DNA of 64,000 nt, taken from assembly GCF_010747415.1 (NCBI RefSeq), contig NZ_JAAGNZ010000001.1, positions 186,001-250,000 on the forward strand. The letters run 5' to 3'. Positions 26,403 to 36,803 of this stretch are shown in pieces. This stretch comes from Spirosoma agri. Lineage in GTDB: Bacteria > Bacteroidota > Bacteroidia > Cytophagales > Spirosomataceae. Each line of letters begins with the position of its first letter. Within the stretch, counting starts at the first letter, position 1. Below the pieces are notes generated by a model, which worked only from the letters and a program-made list of their open reading frames with translations, did not search any database and was not told the origin of the DNA. The position numbers and the translations under genes were made by a program.

Positions 26403-29400
26403 ATGTCGTTCAAAAAGAACAAGAAACTCAATAGCGACTTTGCCAGCGTGACGATCAGTCTGGCGTCGCCGGAGTCTATTTTGGAGAGTTCCTACGGCGA
26501 GGTGACACAGCCGGAGACGATCAACTACCGGACCTACAAACCCGAAATGGGAGGCTTGTTCTGCGAGCGCATTTTCGGGCCAGTAAAGGACTGGGAATGT
26601 CACTGCGGTAAATACAAGCGGATTCGCTACAAAGGCATTATCTGCGACCGTTGTGGTGTTGAAGTGACTGAGAAAAAGGTTCGCCGGGAGCGTATGGGCC
26701 ACATCGAATTGGTGGTGCCTGTTGCGCATATCTGGTATTTCCGCAGCTTACCCAACAAAATTGGTTATCTGCTCGGTCTTTCGACCAAAAAACTTGACCA
26801 GGTTATCTACTACGAACGTTACGTAGTCGTTCAGCCCGGTGTGAAAGCCGAAGATGGGATTAACCAACTCGATTTCCTAACGGAAGACGAGTATCTTGAT
26901 ATTATTGACAAGCTGCCGAGCACCAATCAGCATTTAGACGACAAGGACCCGAACAAATTCATCGCCAAGATGGGGGCTGAAGCGTTGGAAATGCTATTGT
27001 CGCGCGTTGATCTCGACGAACTGTCGTACTCACTGCGTCACTCGGCAGCTACCGACACATCGCAACAGCGTAAAGCTGAAGCCTTGAAGCGGTTGAAAGT
27101 TGTCGAAGCATTCCGGGAAGCGAATGGCCGTATCGAAAATCGTCCCGAATGGATGATTATCAAAATGGTACCGGTAATTCCACCCGAATTACGTCCGCTT
27201 GTCCCATTGGACGGTGGTCGTTTTGCTACCTCCGACCTGAATGACCTGTATCGTCGGGTTATCATTCGGAACAACCGCTTGAAGCGTCTGATCGAAATCA
27301 AAGCCCCCGAAGTAATTCTCCGTAACGAAAAACGGATGTTGCAGGAAGCTGTCGATTCGCTGTTTGACAACTCGCGGAAAGTAAACGCCGTTCGTTCGGA
27401 AGGTAACCGTGCCCTGAAATCGCTGTCTGACATGCTAAAGGGTAAACAAGGTCGTTTCCGTCAGAACCTGTTGGGTAAGCGTGTCGACTATTCTGGTCGT
27501 TCGGTTATCGTGGTTGGTCCTGAACTGAAATTACACGAGTGCGGTCTGCCGAAAGACATGGCGGCTGAATTGTTCAAGCCGTTCGTTATCCGGAAGCTCA
27601 TCGAGCGCGGTATCGTGAAGACAGTTAAATCGGCGAAAAAGATCGTTGACCGGAAAGATCCTGTTATCTGGGATATCCTGGAAAACGTACTGAAGGGTCA
27701 CCCTGTATTGCTCAACCGGGCTCCAACATTGCACCGGTTAGGTATTCAGGCGTTCCAGCCGAAACTGATCGAAGGAAAAGCGATTCAATTACACCCACTT
27801 GTCTGTACAGCCTTCAATGCTGACTTTGATGGTGACCAGATGGCCGTCCACGTGCCGCTGGGCCAGGAAGCTATACTTGAAGCGTCTTTATTGATGCTGG
27901 CGTCGCACAATATCCTAAACCCTGCCAACGGTGCACCGATCACGGTACCATCGCAGGACATGGTGTTAGGCTTGTATTATGTGACCAAAGGCCGTAAGAA
28001 CACGCCAGAGTATCCGATTTCGGGTGAGGGTATGACCTTCTACGGGGCTGAGGAAGTAATCATTGCGATCAACGAAGGAAAAGTTTCTAAACACGCCAAC
28101 ATCAAGTGCCGGGTAAGAGTCCGGGATGAGAGTGGTGAAATGGTGTTCAAAGTAATCGATACCGTTGCCGGCCGATTACTGTTTAACCAGGCTGTTCCAG
28201 AAGAGGTAGGATATATCAATGAACTGCTGACGAAGAAAAAGCTGCAACAGATCATTGCGCTTATCTTCAAAATTTCGGGCGGTGCACGGACAGCTCAATT
28301 CCTTGACGAGATCAAAGAACTTGGCTTCCAGATGGCGTTCCGGGGCGGTCTGTCAATCGGTTTGAGTGATGTCATGATTCCTGAAGCAAAACAGGGACTC
28401 GTTGACGAAGCAAAAGCTGAAGTACAGAGCGTTTGGGATAACTACCTCATGGGTCTGATCACGGAGAACGAACGCTACAACCAGGTTATTGATATCTGGA
28501 CACGCGTAAACTCCCGTCTGACCGAGACGTTGATGAAACAGCTCGAAGCAGATCAGGGTGGGTTCAACTCAATCTATATGATGATGCACTCGGGAGCCCG
28601 TGGTTCGCGTGAGCAGATTCGTCAGCTGGGTGGTATGCGGGGTCTGATGGCCAAGCCGCAGAAAAACTTACAGGGTTCAGTTGGTGAGATTATTGAAAAC
28701 CCGATTCTGTCAAACTTCAAAGAAGGTCTTGACGTGTTGGAGTACTTTATCTCGACTCACGGTGCCCGGAAAGGTCTTGCCGATACAGCGCTGAAAACAG
28801 CTGATGCTGGTTACCTGACCCGTCGTTTACATGACGTGGCGCAGGACGTTATCATCAGTGAAGACGATTGCGGTACACTGCGTGGTCTGCAAGTTTCAGC
28901 ATTGAAAGATAATGAAGACATCGTTGAGCCACTGTCCGAGCGTATTCTTGGTCGTACTACGGTTCACGATATTTACGATCCGCTTTCCAAGGAACTGATC
29001 GTTGGTTCCGGCGAGTTGGTTACTGAAGAAGTGGCTGCTCGTATTGACGAAACCAGCATTGAAACGGTAGAGATCCGCTCGGTACTGACTTGCGAATCGC
29101 GTCAGGGTGTTTGTGCGAAGTGCTACGGTCGTAACCTGGCCTCTGGCCGTATGGTTGACATCGGTGAAGCTGTAGGCGTAATTGCCTCGCAGTCGATCGG
29201 TGAGCCTGGTACTCAGTTAACCCTGCGTACGTTCCACGTTGGTGGTACAGCATCAAACATTGCCGTTGATGCTTCGATCAAAGCTAAGTTCGACGGTCTG
29301 ATCGAATTTGAGGAAATGCGTACGGTTCAGTCAGAAGATGCCGAAGGTAATCCGCAAACGGTCGTTATGGGTCGTTCGGGTGAAATTCGGATCGTTAATC

Positions 29401-30752
29401 CGAATGATCGCAACGTGGTTCTGATCAGCAATAACGTTCCTTATGGTGCGTTCCTGCGGGTTAAGGATGGCGATATGGTGAAAAAAGGTGACGATATATG
29501 CGCATGGGATCCTTATAACGCTGTTATCCTTTCTGAACTGACTGGTACACTAGTGTTTGACGCGATTGAAGATGGAATCACCTATCGCGAAGAATTCGAT
29601 GAGCAGACCGGTTTCCAGGAGAAGGTAATTATCGAAAGCCGCGACAAAGCTAAAAACCCGGCCATCGTTGTAAGTGGTACCAGTTCGCTGTTATTACACC
29701 TCGACGAAACGGGCAACGGCCAACTGCAAAAAGGGTACAACCTGCCGGTTGGATCGCGTCTTGTTGTGAAAACAGGGCAATCGATCAAAGCTGGTCAGCC
29801 GCTGGCGAAGATCCCACGTAACGTAGGTAAAACCCGCGATATTACGGGTGGTCTGCCCCGAGTAACGGAATTATTCGAAGCACGGAACCCATCGAATCCG
29901 GCGGTTGTAAGCGAAATTGATGGTGTCGTGACCTACGGTACGATCAAACGCGGTAACCGTGAGATCTTTATCGAGTCGAAAGACGGTACGAAGAAGAAGT
30001 ATCTTGTACCGCTGTCGAAATTTATCCTTGTTCAGGATAATGACTTCGTACGGGCAGGGGCTCCTTTATCGGACGGCGCCATTACGCCGAGCGACATTCT
30101 GGCTATCAAAGGCCCGACGGCTGTTCAGGAGTATCTGGTAAATGAAATTCAGGAAGTTTACCGTCTGCAAGGGGTAAAAATCAACGATAAGCATATTGAA
30201 GCCATCGTGCGTCAGATGATGCAGAAAGTTGAGATTATCGACTCGGGTGATACGAACTTCCTCGAAGGACAGGTCGTTGATAAGTGGGCTTTCCGCGAAG
30301 AAAACGACAAAGTTCTCGATGCGAAAGTTGTGATGGATGCGGGTGATTCGGCCAACTTCAAACCTGGCCAGATTGTAACAAGCCGTCAGCTTCGCGATGA
30401 AAACTCGAGTTTGAAACGTCGTGATATGACGCTGGTAACTGTCCGTGACGCAATGGCCGCCGTTTCGCAGCCAACGCTGATGGGTATTACGCAATCGTCA
30501 TTGGGTACGGATAGCTTCATCTCGGCTGCTTCTTTCCAGGAAACGACGAAAGTATTGAGCGAAGCCTCGATCCGTGGTAAACGCGATATGCTCGATGGTC
30601 TGAAAGAAAACGTTATCGTCGGTCACTTGATTCCTGCCGGAACAGGTCTCCGTCGCTACCAGAATGCGATTGTTGGTTCGAAAGAAGAACTAGAATCGCT
30701 GACAGAATCACGCGAACAATTCGCCCGCACCAAAAAACGGGCGACAGTGTAA
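26403..30752 (+). CDS. rpoC: RNA polymerase beta' subunit
   Basis: A 1449-residue beta' subunit. The N-terminal zinc site is [19 protein letters not shown]; the catalytic magnesium loop [15 protein letters not shown] begins near residue 472; a second Cys site is [11 protein letters not shown]. The trigger loop and C-terminal segments are complete. A strong terminator ends the operon. The genes usually downstream in Bacteroidota (DUF3467, rpsL, rpsG) are absent here. Confidence 0.98.
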   Translation: MSFKKNKKLNSDFASVTISLASPESILESSYGEVTQPETINYRTYKPEMGGLFCERIFGPVKDWECHCGKYKRIRYKGIICDRCGVEVTEKKVRRERMGHIELVVPVAHIWYFRSLPNKIGYLLGLSTKKLDQVIYYERYVVVQPGVKAEDGINQLDFLTEDEYLDIIDKLPSTNQHLDDKDPNKFIAKMGAEALEMLLSRVDLDELSYSLRHSAATDTSQQRKAEALKRLKVVEAFREANGRIENRPEWMIIKMVPVIPPELRPLVPLDGGRFATSDLNDLYRRVIIRNNRLKRLIEIKAPEVILRNEKRMLQEAVDSLFDNSRKVNAVRSEGNRALKSLSDMLKGKQGRFRQNLLGKRVDYSGRSVIVVGPELKLHECGLPKDMAAELFKPFVIRKLIERGIVKTVKSAKKIVDRKDPVIWDILENVLKGHPVLLNRAPTLHRLGIQAFQPKLIEGKAIQLHPLVCTAFNADFDGDQMAVHVPLGQEAILEASLLMLASHNILNPANGAPITVPSQDMVLGLYYVTKGRKNTPEYPISGEGMTFYGAEEVIIAINEGKVSKHANIKCRVRVRDESGEMVFKVIDTVAGRLLFNQAVPEEVGYINELLTKKKLQQIIALIFKISGGARTAQFLDEIKELGFQMAFRGGLSIGLSDVMIPEAKQGLVDEAKAEVQSVWDNYLMGLITENERYNQVIDIWTRVNSRLTETLMKQLEADQGGFNSIYMMMHSGARGSREQIRQLGGMRGLMAKPQKNLQGSVGEIIENPILSNFKEGLDVLEYFISTHGARKGLADTALKTADAGYLTRRLHDVAQDVIISEDDCGTLRGLQVSALKDNEDIVEPLSERILGRTTVHDIYDPLSKELIVGSGELVTEEVAARIDETSIETVEIRSVLTCESRQGVCAKCYGRNLASGRMVDIGEAVGVIASQSIGEPGTQLTLRTFHVGGTASNIAVDASIKAKFDGLIEFEEMRTVQSEDAEGNPQTVVMGRSGEIRIVNPNDRNVVLISNNVPYGAFLRVKDGDMVKKGDDICAWDPYNAVILSELTGTLVFDAIEDGITYREEFDEQTGFQEKVIIESRDKAKNPAIVVSGTSSLLLHLDETGNGQLQKGYNLPVGSRLVVKTGQSIKAGQPLAKIPRNVGKTRDITGGLPRVTELFEARNPSNPAVVSEIDGVVTYGTIKRGNREIFIESKDGTKKKYLVPLSKFILVQDNDFVRAGAPLSDGAITPSDILAIKGPTAVQEYLVNEIQEVYRLQGVKINDKHIEAIVRQMMQKVEIIDSGDTNFLEGQVVDKWAFREENDKVLDAKVVMDAGDSANFKPGQIVTSRQLRDENSSLKRRDMTLVTVRDAMAAVSQPTLMGITQSSLGTDSFISAASFQETTKVLSEASIRGKRDMLDGLKENVIVGHLIPAGTGLRRYQNAIVGSKEELESLTESREQFARTKKRATV

Positions 30753-30770
30753 GCGTCGAACTACATCGGT

Positions 30771-30812
30771 AAAAAAAGTACCCCAACTGCTTCCAGTTGG
30801 GGTACTTTTTTT
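30771..30812 (+). terminator. rpoC operon terminator
   Basis: A perfect 19-bp stem (30771-30789 with 30794-30812) with a CTTC loop and a seven-T end. Confidence 0.93.
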
Positions 30813-30881
30813 ATGCTAACTAGCCAAACAAATAAGGAGAAATACGGATTATCAAGCTACAAGCATCACTTAAATTAAACT

Positions 30882-31748
30882 ATGCAACTTAACGCTGGAT
30901 GCGAACTTTCGTTCGAAGCGCAGGAACTCACTCCATTGATACTAATGCTACGCCCTCGCTCAGGAGCGGGTCAATGGATAATCCGTGAAGAGTATCAAAT
31001 TACACCAATCGTTAATGTTACGGAGTTCACCGACATGTATGGTAATCTATGCCAGCGGGTTGTTGCTCCAGAAGGTCCTTTTTCAATTTATTTCTCAGCG
31101 ACGGTTCAAACGGCTGATGAAATAGATGTATCACCTGGCGCTCCTTACACACCAGTTGAAGAACTACCGGACGACGTATTGCATTATACGTTACCAAGTC
31201 GCTACTGTCAGTCCGATCAATTAGGTAAGTTGGCTGTAGAAATTACGAAAAACAGCGCGCCGGGCTATGACCAGGCTGAGGCAATTCGCCGGTGGATCCA
31301 CGAAAATGTAGTGTATCAATACGGGACCAGTGATGCCAGTACGTCGGCTGTAGACACGGCTGATAAGCGTATAGGCGTTTGTCGGGATTTTACGCACTTG
31401 GGTATTACGCTATGCCGGGCGCTGAATATTCCTGCACGAATGGTTGTTGGCTATCTTTATGAGCTTGATCCTATGGACTTACACGCCTGGTTCGAAGCGT
31501 ATGTCGATGGACGCTGGTTTACGTTTGACGCTACCCAAAATCAACCACGGGGCAATCGGATCACAGTAGCTTATGGACGTGATGCGGCTGATGTTGCGTT
31601 TACAACTCAATTTGGAGCCATGACGCTAAATAACATGAAAGTTTGGGTTGATGCCGTTGACATAGACAATGAGGAAAAAAAAGTGGATAAAGATGCAACT
31701 CTTTCTGCCTCAGTTGGGTCTACTAGTCAAACGGGTACAAGTCAATGA
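30882..31748 (+). CDS. Transglutaminase-like (cysteine protease fold) protein
   Basis: A 288-residue cytoplasmic protein. A beta-rich N-terminal domain (about 1-95) precedes a transglutaminase core with the full catalytic triad: Cys167 in GVCRDFTHL, His201 in DLHAWFEAYV and Asp216 in TFDATQ. Bacterial members of this type are often peptidases or amidases; the substrate is unknown. No signal peptide is seen. The last 35 residues are charged, then Ser/Thr-rich. It overlaps the next gene by 4 bp (ATGA), so they are co-translated. Confidence 0.88.
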   Translation: MQLNAGCELSFEAQELTPLILMLRPRSGAGQWIIREEYQITPIVNVTEFTDMYGNLCQRVVAPEGPFSIYFSATVQTADEIDVSPGAPYTPVEELPDDVLHYTLPSRYCQSDQLGKLAVEITKNSAPGYDQAEAIRRWIHENVVYQYGTSDASTSAVDTADKRIGVCRDFTHLGITLCRALNIPARMVVGYLYELDPMDLHAWFEAYVDGRWFTFDATQNQPRGNRITVAYGRDAADVAFTTQFGAMTLNNMKVWVDAVDIDNEEKKVDKDATLSASVGSTSQTGTSQ

Positions 31749-32185
31749 ATAAAAATCTTCTCTTTTGTGCTCTACTTTTTTCCATGACTGCTTGTCAGCA
31801 AAATGATGAAATTCAGCCGAATTCATCGTCACTGGCAGGTGAGGTTGTTGGAAGCTACCAGACTAACCTATATATAGATCCGTCCTACGCAGCTACGCCA
31901 ACGGATAAAATGCCATCAGCTGAACTCAAAGCTGAATCAGACAGTACGGTAACACTGATCTATACAAGGCTGTATCCGGCCAGGGAGGTGAAGCAGCTAG
32001 CGCACGTAGGTTTGATTCGTCAGGCCGAAGCCGTTCAGCTACGAATAGCCGACTCGAGCATCGGATCGTTCCAGACAGATCGCGTGTTCACCAATAATGG
32101 CATGGAGAAGCAGGGTAAGGTCTTACGCATAGCTTTACAACAAGGCGAACAGGATTTAATCTATTTCACTGGGCACAGGAAATGA
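31745..32185 (+). CDS. Small predicted lipoprotein of unknown function
   Basis: A 146-residue protein with a lipoprotein signal peptide and lipobox MTAC (Cys17). The rest has no family I recognise; the beta-rich pattern (ESDSTVTLIYTRLYPAREVKQLAHV) suggests a small beta-sandwich. The start overlaps the transglutaminase-like gene by 4 bp, which implies a joint operon, although one product is cytoplasmic and the other is exported. Confidence 0.7.
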   Translation: MNKNLLFCALLFSMTACQQNDEIQPNSSSLAGEVVGSYQTNLYIDPSYAATPTDKMPSAELKAESDSTVTLIYTRLYPAREVKQLAHVGLIRQAEAVQLRIADSSIGSFQTDRVFTNNGMEKQGKVLRIALQQGEQDLIYFTGHRK

Positions 32186-32220
32186 AAAAAGCGCGACACC
32201 GTTGGGTGCCGCGCTTTTTT
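32185..32220. terminator. Bidirectional terminator
   Basis: AAAAAAGCGCGaCACC and GGTGcCGCGCTTTTTT pair (15 of 16) around GTTG, between convergent genes ending at 32185 and 32238. Confidence 0.92.
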
Positions 32221-32237
32221 ACTTAGAATGACTGGTG

Positions 32238-33173
32238 TTATCGAACTGCGAACTCACCGGCACCAATCCGGAATCCTTCTGCATACAGTTCAATGGTGTA
32301 TTTGCCCGGTTTATAAGGAATGCCCCGAGTATACAGTAATTCAACATTTTGGCCATTACTGGTGTAATTGACCGTTTGTTTGGTTGTATAGATGGTCTCA
32401 TTTCCATCTACGGTGAACGTACCAGATCCGTTGGCCATATCAGACACAACCGCTCCAGTCGGATCAAGAACACGGACAAATACTTCTTTTGGCTCTTCTC
32501 GTGTGAGCGGATTATCCAGCAACGTATAGACCAGCTTGATTTTGTCAAGGCGCTTTGCTTTGTAGGAGTCATCCTCCTTCACTTTGCCTTTGTTGTTCAC
32601 CGCAAAAACTTTAACGTTTTGCGCTTTCAGAGCAGCGGCCCGCGTGACTTTGGTGCTTAAATCCTGATTCTGTGCAACCACTGTAGTAACGGAATCAGTC
32701 AGCCGTTGTTTCTCCGTTTTGAGGCCAGTATTTTCTTCGTCCAATACTTTGACATTGGTGGCCAGTGTCACGTTCTCACGCTGAAGATTAGCAATGAGAG
32801 TATCCTTCTCCACTAGGAACGCTTCGTATTGCTTGATCTTGGCATCGTATTTAGACATAGAAATTCTGTTGCCCCGACGAAGCGATGCTTTATCTTCCTC
32901 CAGCTGAGCCTTGACCTTCTCTAATTCAGTAACGTCGCCACCTAATTTTTGTACCTCAGCAATTTTGGCATCAAGTGCCGTTGAGATCGAGTCTAGCTTA
33001 ACGCGAGTGGTTGAGAGCTCCTCAACGCGCTCAGAAATGGTAACTTCCTGGTTATCAGATACCTTCTTCTGGTCGAAGTATAGATAACTAGATACACCAG
33101 CCAAACCTGTCATTATGATCAAAGCTGCTAGCAGACCACCATTCGTCTTTGACTTTGGGGGGTTATTCTCCAT
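32238..33173 (-). CDS. Membrane-anchored coiled-coil protein
   Basis: A 311-residue protein with a short cytoplasmic N-terminus, one membrane segment (about residues 13-33), a long coiled coil (about 37-175, rich in Glu, Lys, Leu and Thr) and a C-terminal beta-rich domain (about 190-311: LVYTLLDNPLTREEPKEVFVRVLDPTGAVV, YKPGKYTIELYAEG). The C-terminal domain should be periplasmic. Related proteins occur in Cytophagales without an assigned function. It is divergent from the Fpg-like gene across a 377-nt gap. Confidence 0.7.
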   Translation of the reverse strand: MENNPPKSKTNGGLLAALIIMTGLAGVSSYLYFDQKKVSDNQEVTISERVEELSTTRVKLDSISTALDAKIAEVQKLGGDVTELEKVKAQLEEDKASLRRGNRISMSKYDAKIKQYEAFLVEKDTLIANLQRENVTLATNVKVLDEENTGLKTEKQRLTDSVTTVVAQNQDLSTKVTRAAALKAQNVKVFAVNNKGKVKEDDSYKAKRLDKIKLVYTLLDNPLTREEPKEVFVRVLDPTGAVVSDMANGSGTFTVDGNETIYTTKQTVNYTSNGQNVELLYTRGIPYKPGKYTIELYAEGFRIGAGEFAVR

Positions 33174-33550
33174 AATAGTTTTCAGTTTAACGGTTTAACA
33201 TGCACAGACTCAAAAAAGCCGCTTGCGCGGTTGTGTAGAGGTTGCTCCATCTAAGGTAGTTAGGCTAGGAATGTATACGAATAAGGCAAATAGTCAGATC
33301 TTGACGGCTAGACACACTGTCGGAACGACCCTCAATACTGGCATATTGTACAAAAGAACCGATTACTGTTCAAAAAAGTTTTCTACCGGTACCTAGAAGA
33401 CAAAGGTAATGTACTGTGATTATCAATTTATTAAACCGAATAGTAAATAAATTTAGCGGACTTCTCTAGCGTTAGACACGACAAGATGTAAGCTGTGATG
33501 CGGAGTGGCAACAATAAAATGCCACGAGTAGTTATCAGCTAAAAAAAGCA
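33174..33550. other. Intergenic region between divergent genes
   Basis: No gene is seen. On the minus strand, TACCTTTG (33401-33408) is a candidate -7 box for the coiled-coil gene and would give a leader of about 220 nt. In that leader the minus strand forms a CCGC-GCAA-GCGG hairpin (33219-33230) followed by C and six T, an attenuator-like structure. GTGGCA (33505-33510) and TGCCAC (33520-33525) form a small dyad before the Fpg-like gene. Confidence 0.4.
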
Positions 33551-34369
33551 ATGCCTGAACTACCTGAAGTCGAAATTCGACGTCAATACTTAGAAGCATC
33601 TTCGCTTCACCAGTCGATTAGTACCATCGAAGTAGAGGACAAGAAGCTACTGACAACCGATTACAGCGTGCTGCAGAAAAAGCTGGAAGGATGTCAATTT
33701 ATCGGCACGCAACGTGTGGGCAAGAACTTGTTTGTGCTCACAAATGATCCAGAAAAGATCGTTCACATGCATTTTGGCATGACCGGTGATTTAGAATATT
33801 ACCACAATTCAATTGATCGACCCCGTTTTGCGCGAATTGTGTTTGAATTCACAAATGGGTACAATCTTGGTTTTCTCTGCCCACGTAAGTTTGAGCGTGT
33901 CGGGCTGATCGATAATATTGACGCGTTCCTGCAACGAAAAAAAATTGGTAAAGATGGATTGGCTATTTCGCTGGACGAACTCGCTTCGAGCATCCGACGT
34001 AAAAAAGCGTTGATCAAACCAGTCTTGCTCGATCAGCATGTTGTGGCTGGATTGGGTAACTGGATTGTCGATGAGGTCTTGTTTCAGGCGTATGTTCATC
34101 CTGAGCAACGAGCCGACACGCTAACTGATCGTCAGCTAAAGCAAATTCATACGGCGATTTATCTGGTTTTAGAAACCGCTATCCGCTACGAAGCTACGTA
34201 TCGCGATTTCCCGTCTAGCTTCCTCATCCACGTGCGTGAGTGGGATAACTCTCCTTATGATGACGTCGAAGCCCATAAATTTTGCCCGCGTTGCAAAACA
34301 AGGATCGAACGGTCAACCGTTGGTGGACGGACTACCTTCTTTTGTCCGAATGAGCAAAAACTTGCTTAA
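33551..34369 (+). CDS. Fpg/Nei family DNA glycosylase
   Basis: A 272-residue protein. It begins MPELPEVE, with the catalytic N-terminal proline, as in formamidopyrimidine-DNA glycosylase (MutM). The conserved Lys of the beta-hairpin is in RVGKNLFV, and the helix-two-turn-helix region contains VVAGLGNWIVDEVLFQA. The zinc finger has Cys245, Cys248 and Cys265, but the fourth position is Glu268 (FFCPNEQ instead of CPxCQ). The enzyme should excise oxidised bases. GNWIVDE instead of GNIYADE also separates it from standard MutM, so it may be a divergent paralogue with altered substrate range. Confidence 0.85.
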   Translation: MPELPEVEIRRQYLEASSLHQSISTIEVEDKKLLTTDYSVLQKKLEGCQFIGTQRVGKNLFVLTNDPEKIVHMHFGMTGDLEYYHNSIDRPRFARIVFEFTNGYNLGFLCPRKFERVGLIDNIDAFLQRKKIGKDGLAISLDELASSIRRKKALIKPVLLDQHVVAGLGNWIVDEVLFQAYVHPEQRADTLTDRQLKQIHTAIYLVLETAIRYEATYRDFPSSFLIHVREWDNSPYDDVEAHKFCPRCKTRIERSTVGGRTTFFCPNEQKLA

Positions 34370-34390
34370 GCTTACGAAGAGAGACGAAGC

Positions 34391-35656
34391 TTATAAGTCT
34401 TTTATGTTGCCAAAGCCGATAACATCGCGGTAAACGGGGTTATCGCGGAGCTCGGTTGCGCGACCGATCTTATCAGCACCAAATTTTGTCTTTAACTCGT
34501 ACAGCGTTTGTCGAAATTTGTCCTTGCGGGTGTTGTCGGTAAATAGACTCAAAGGGACAACTTCAGTTGGTATGAATCGAAAAACGGCGACACACATCGT
34601 TCGGAGGTGTTCGTTCAAAACAGGTTCGCAGTGGTGCGCTGCCCGAAAGGTATTGAGCCGCGCCAAAATAACCTGATAAAGCTCGATGCCATCCTGTTTG
34701 GGTTCTAAGAAGTGTACCTCATAGTTGAACGTCTTACCCGTATGGTATCGGCACGAAAAGGACATATCCTGGCAAAAAACGCCTTGTTTTACCATACGAC
34801 GTTCAAGCGTCAGACAAAGTGACTGCAAGAGTTCATCCAGCCGTTCCGGGGTTGCTCGCTGTTCAGCCGATAGGGTGCGCAGCGCTGACATGCTCTTATT
34901 ACTCTCATTCGTTGCCATGTCAACTTCGCCACCAAAGTTCAGACGGATGTGCCAATGCCAGCCAATTATACTTTTACAAACGGCTTTCAGGTGCTGGGGT
35001 GATGCGTACCGTAAGTCGATGGGCGTGTGTATCCCGCCCGCTTCCAGGCGGGCTGCCATACGTTGCCCGATACCAGGTAAATCAGTAAGGGATAATGTCT
35101 GTAAAATAGTGTCAATCGTATCAGGTGTGATGATGGTAAGACCATCTGGTTTTTGGATATCCGACGCTAGCTTAGCCAGGAAGGCGTTGGGAGCAATACC
35201 TATGGAACACAACAAATAATCGCCAACTTTCTCACGAATGGCCAGCTTGATCGTTCGGGCAACTTGTACCATATCCTTGTAAATCAGTTGATAATTCGTC
35301 AGATCAATGATCGCTTCGTCAATACTTTTTGGAACAACGTCGTCAGAAAATGAACGCAAAACGGTAATAATCCTGGCGTGGAATTCCCGATATCGATTTG
35401 GATGTGTTTCTATTGGCACTAACTCAGGGCACAGTGTAATCGCCTGATCCAGACGCATTCCCGTTTTCACACCTCGCTGCTTGGCTTCTATCGAAGGAGA
35501 GATTACGCAACCATGCCGACCCGTGTAGACGCATACGCCCACAGGACGTCCACGCAACCAGTAATTCTCCTGTTGTTCGCAGGAAGCAAAAAAGCTGTTC
35601 ATGTCCACAAACAGCACCGTAGGCTGGATATGCTGGGCAAGTCGGTTGCGATTCAT
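34391..35656 (-). CDS. dinB: Y-family DNA polymerase (DinB/UmuC-like)
   Basis: A 421-residue translesion polymerase. The catalytic residues are in LFVDMNSFFASCE (Asp18) and SIDEA (Asp113, Glu114). A helix-hairpin-helix DLPGIGQRMAARLEAGGI follows near 205-225, then the little-finger domain. The ATG at 35656 is preferred; the frame runs further upstream but into the divergent promoter region. It is divergent from an S24-type repressor, an arrangement like umuDC or SOS-controlled pairs. No beta-clamp motif was confirmed. Confidence 0.9.
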   Translation of the reverse strand: MNRNRLAQHIQPTVLFVDMNSFFASCEQQENYWLRGRPVGVCVYTGRHGCVISPSIEAKQRGVKTGMRLDQAITLCPELVPIETHPNRYREFHARIITVLRSFSDDVVPKSIDEAIIDLTNYQLIYKDMVQVARTIKLAIREKVGDYLLCSIGIAPNAFLAKLASDIQKPDGLTIITPDTIDTILQTLSLTDLPGIGQRMAARLEAGGIHTPIDLRYASPQHLKAVCKSIIGWHWHIRLNFGGEVDMATNESNKSMSALRTLSAEQRATPERLDELLQSLCLTLERRMVKQGVFCQDMSFSCRYHTGKTFNYEVHFLEPKQDGIELYQVILARLNTFRAAHHCEPVLNEHLRTMCVAVFRFIPTEVVPLSLFTDNTRKDKFRQTLYELKTKFGADKIGRATELRDNPVYRDVIGFGNIKDL

Positions 35657-35710
35657 TAATTTTAATAGAATAAAGTGGCTACTAGGCTGTTCATTTATTT
35701 GTATTTGTAG

Positions 35711-35718
35711 TATGTTTG
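35711..35718 (+). promoter_or_regulatory. Candidate -7 element for the S24 repressor gene
   Basis: TATGTTTG fits TAnnTTTG and lies just before the palindromic operator. The -33 part is unclear. Confidence 0.4.
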
Positions 35719-35721
35719 CTG

Positions 35722-35753
35722 TAATACAAGCGCAATATATTTTACTTGTATTA
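35722..35753. promoter_or_regulatory. Palindromic operator between dinB and the S24 repressor
   Basis: TAATACAAG (35722-35730) and CTTGTATTA (35745-35753) form a perfect 9-bp dyad with 14 nt between. A further palindrome, TTGTACAA (35767-35774), lies just before the repressor ATG. These are candidate binding sites for the S24 protein controlling both genes. Confidence 0.6.
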
Positions 35754-35776
35754 TATCTGCTAACTATTGTACAACA

Positions 35777-36490
35777 ATGGCAGAAAAATGTTTGGAAAAA
35801 ATAAAGGACGTGGTGACTATACAAGATCGACTTAAGCAGGTTTTCGATGCCTTAGGTATCACTATATATCAGATAGCCAAGGAGTTAGGTGAAAACCCAT
35901 CTAAATTTTATAATATTTTGAATGGTCGGGCAAAACCATCGTACGACACGATAATGAGTTTACTGGCTTGCTACCCGCAAATCAGCGCCGATTACCTGAT
36001 TCGGGGAACATTGCCAGTACTGAATTCATTAGAGGCTAATGCAAAAGTGATGGTAACCGATGAGGATACGCTTGAAATACCGTTCGTGCCCGTCAGATTT
36101 TATGCCACGTTTGTCGAAAGCTACGCCGATGGCTACGGGTCTTCCGAAACTGAATTGTTCCGGGTGCGCAAGCCCGTCCTGAAAGGTCACAAACAGGCGG
36201 TCGTGCTGGAAATTTCGGGCAATAGTATGAGTCCGCAGCTGGCGCACGGGGCAAAAGTTCTAGCAGTACCCATCAATGAAAGCGATTGGGAATACCAATC
36301 GGGGGGTGTGTACGCAGTGATGTACCGTGATTATTTTGTTGTCAAGCGGATTCGCGATAACGAACTCATCACTCGCAAATACCTGACCTTACACTCCGAT
36401 AATCCGAACGGCGGCAATGTAACGGTATCACTACAGGACATTCGGGGTATGTGGAAGATAGTGACAATTGTCGAAGCACCCGTGGAATAA
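35777..36490 (+). CDS. LexA/CI-like repressor with HTH and S24 peptidase domain
   Basis: A 237-residue protein. An XRE-type helix-turn-helix (about residues 15-75, IYQIAKELGENPSKFYNILNG) is followed by an S24 domain with Ser150 (SGNSM) and Lys190 (FVVKR), the catalytic pair for self-cleavage. The expected Ala-Gly cleavage dipeptide is not evident; the matching region reads RFYATFVESYADGYG. It probably controls itself and the divergent DinB gene in response to DNA damage, by analogy with LexA/UmuD; this is inference. A strong terminator follows. Confidence 0.85.
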   Translation: MAEKCLEKIKDVVTIQDRLKQVFDALGITIYQIAKELGENPSKFYNILNGRAKPSYDTIMSLLACYPQISADYLIRGTLPVLNSLEANAKVMVTDEDTLEIPFVPVRFYATFVESYADGYGSSETELFRVRKPVLKGHKQAVVLEISGNSMSPQLAHGAKVLAVPINESDWEYQSGGVYAVMYRDYFVVKRIRDNELITRKYLTLHSDNPNGGNVTVSLQDIRGMWKIVTIVEAPVE

Positions 36491-36498
36491 ACATTCAC

Positions 36499-36549
36499 GG
36501 TACCAATCAAAAAAGTCTGTCTTGAGAGCAGACTTTTTTGATTGGTACC
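36499..36549 (+). terminator. Terminator after the S24 repressor
   Basis: A perfect 21-bp stem (36499-36519 with 36529-36549) with a 9-nt loop and internal A/T runs. It could work in both directions. Confidence 0.88.
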
Positions 36550-36772
36550 AGATAGTATACTACCCGATTGAACCGTCCTATTGCAGGTCCCGCTCCTTGT
36601 TTATCTTAAATCTATCAGATAGAGCGTACAGACATGGTTAACCGTGGCTACCGGGTGTAAGAGCACATTGGATGTAGTTTGGCGCTTCAACGGATAGACA
36701 GAGCAAATTGAGACTATTTGTGAGGAAAGCTTCGCTATCAGGGAATAAGCAACTACATTTCTACGACTTCTG

Positions 36773-36803
36773 TTTGTTTTCTGGTTGACTTTCAGTAATT
36801 TTG
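36773..36803 (+). promoter_or_regulatory. fusA promoter
   Basis: TTTG (36773-36776) and TAATTTTG (36796-36803) are separated by 19 nt. The fusA ATG is 88 nt further on. Confidence 0.78.

Noticed and set aside
36550-36772. Possible small RNA or gene upstream of fusA
   Set aside because: Only short palindromes and a 9-codon frame were seen; there is no terminator or known RNA fold.
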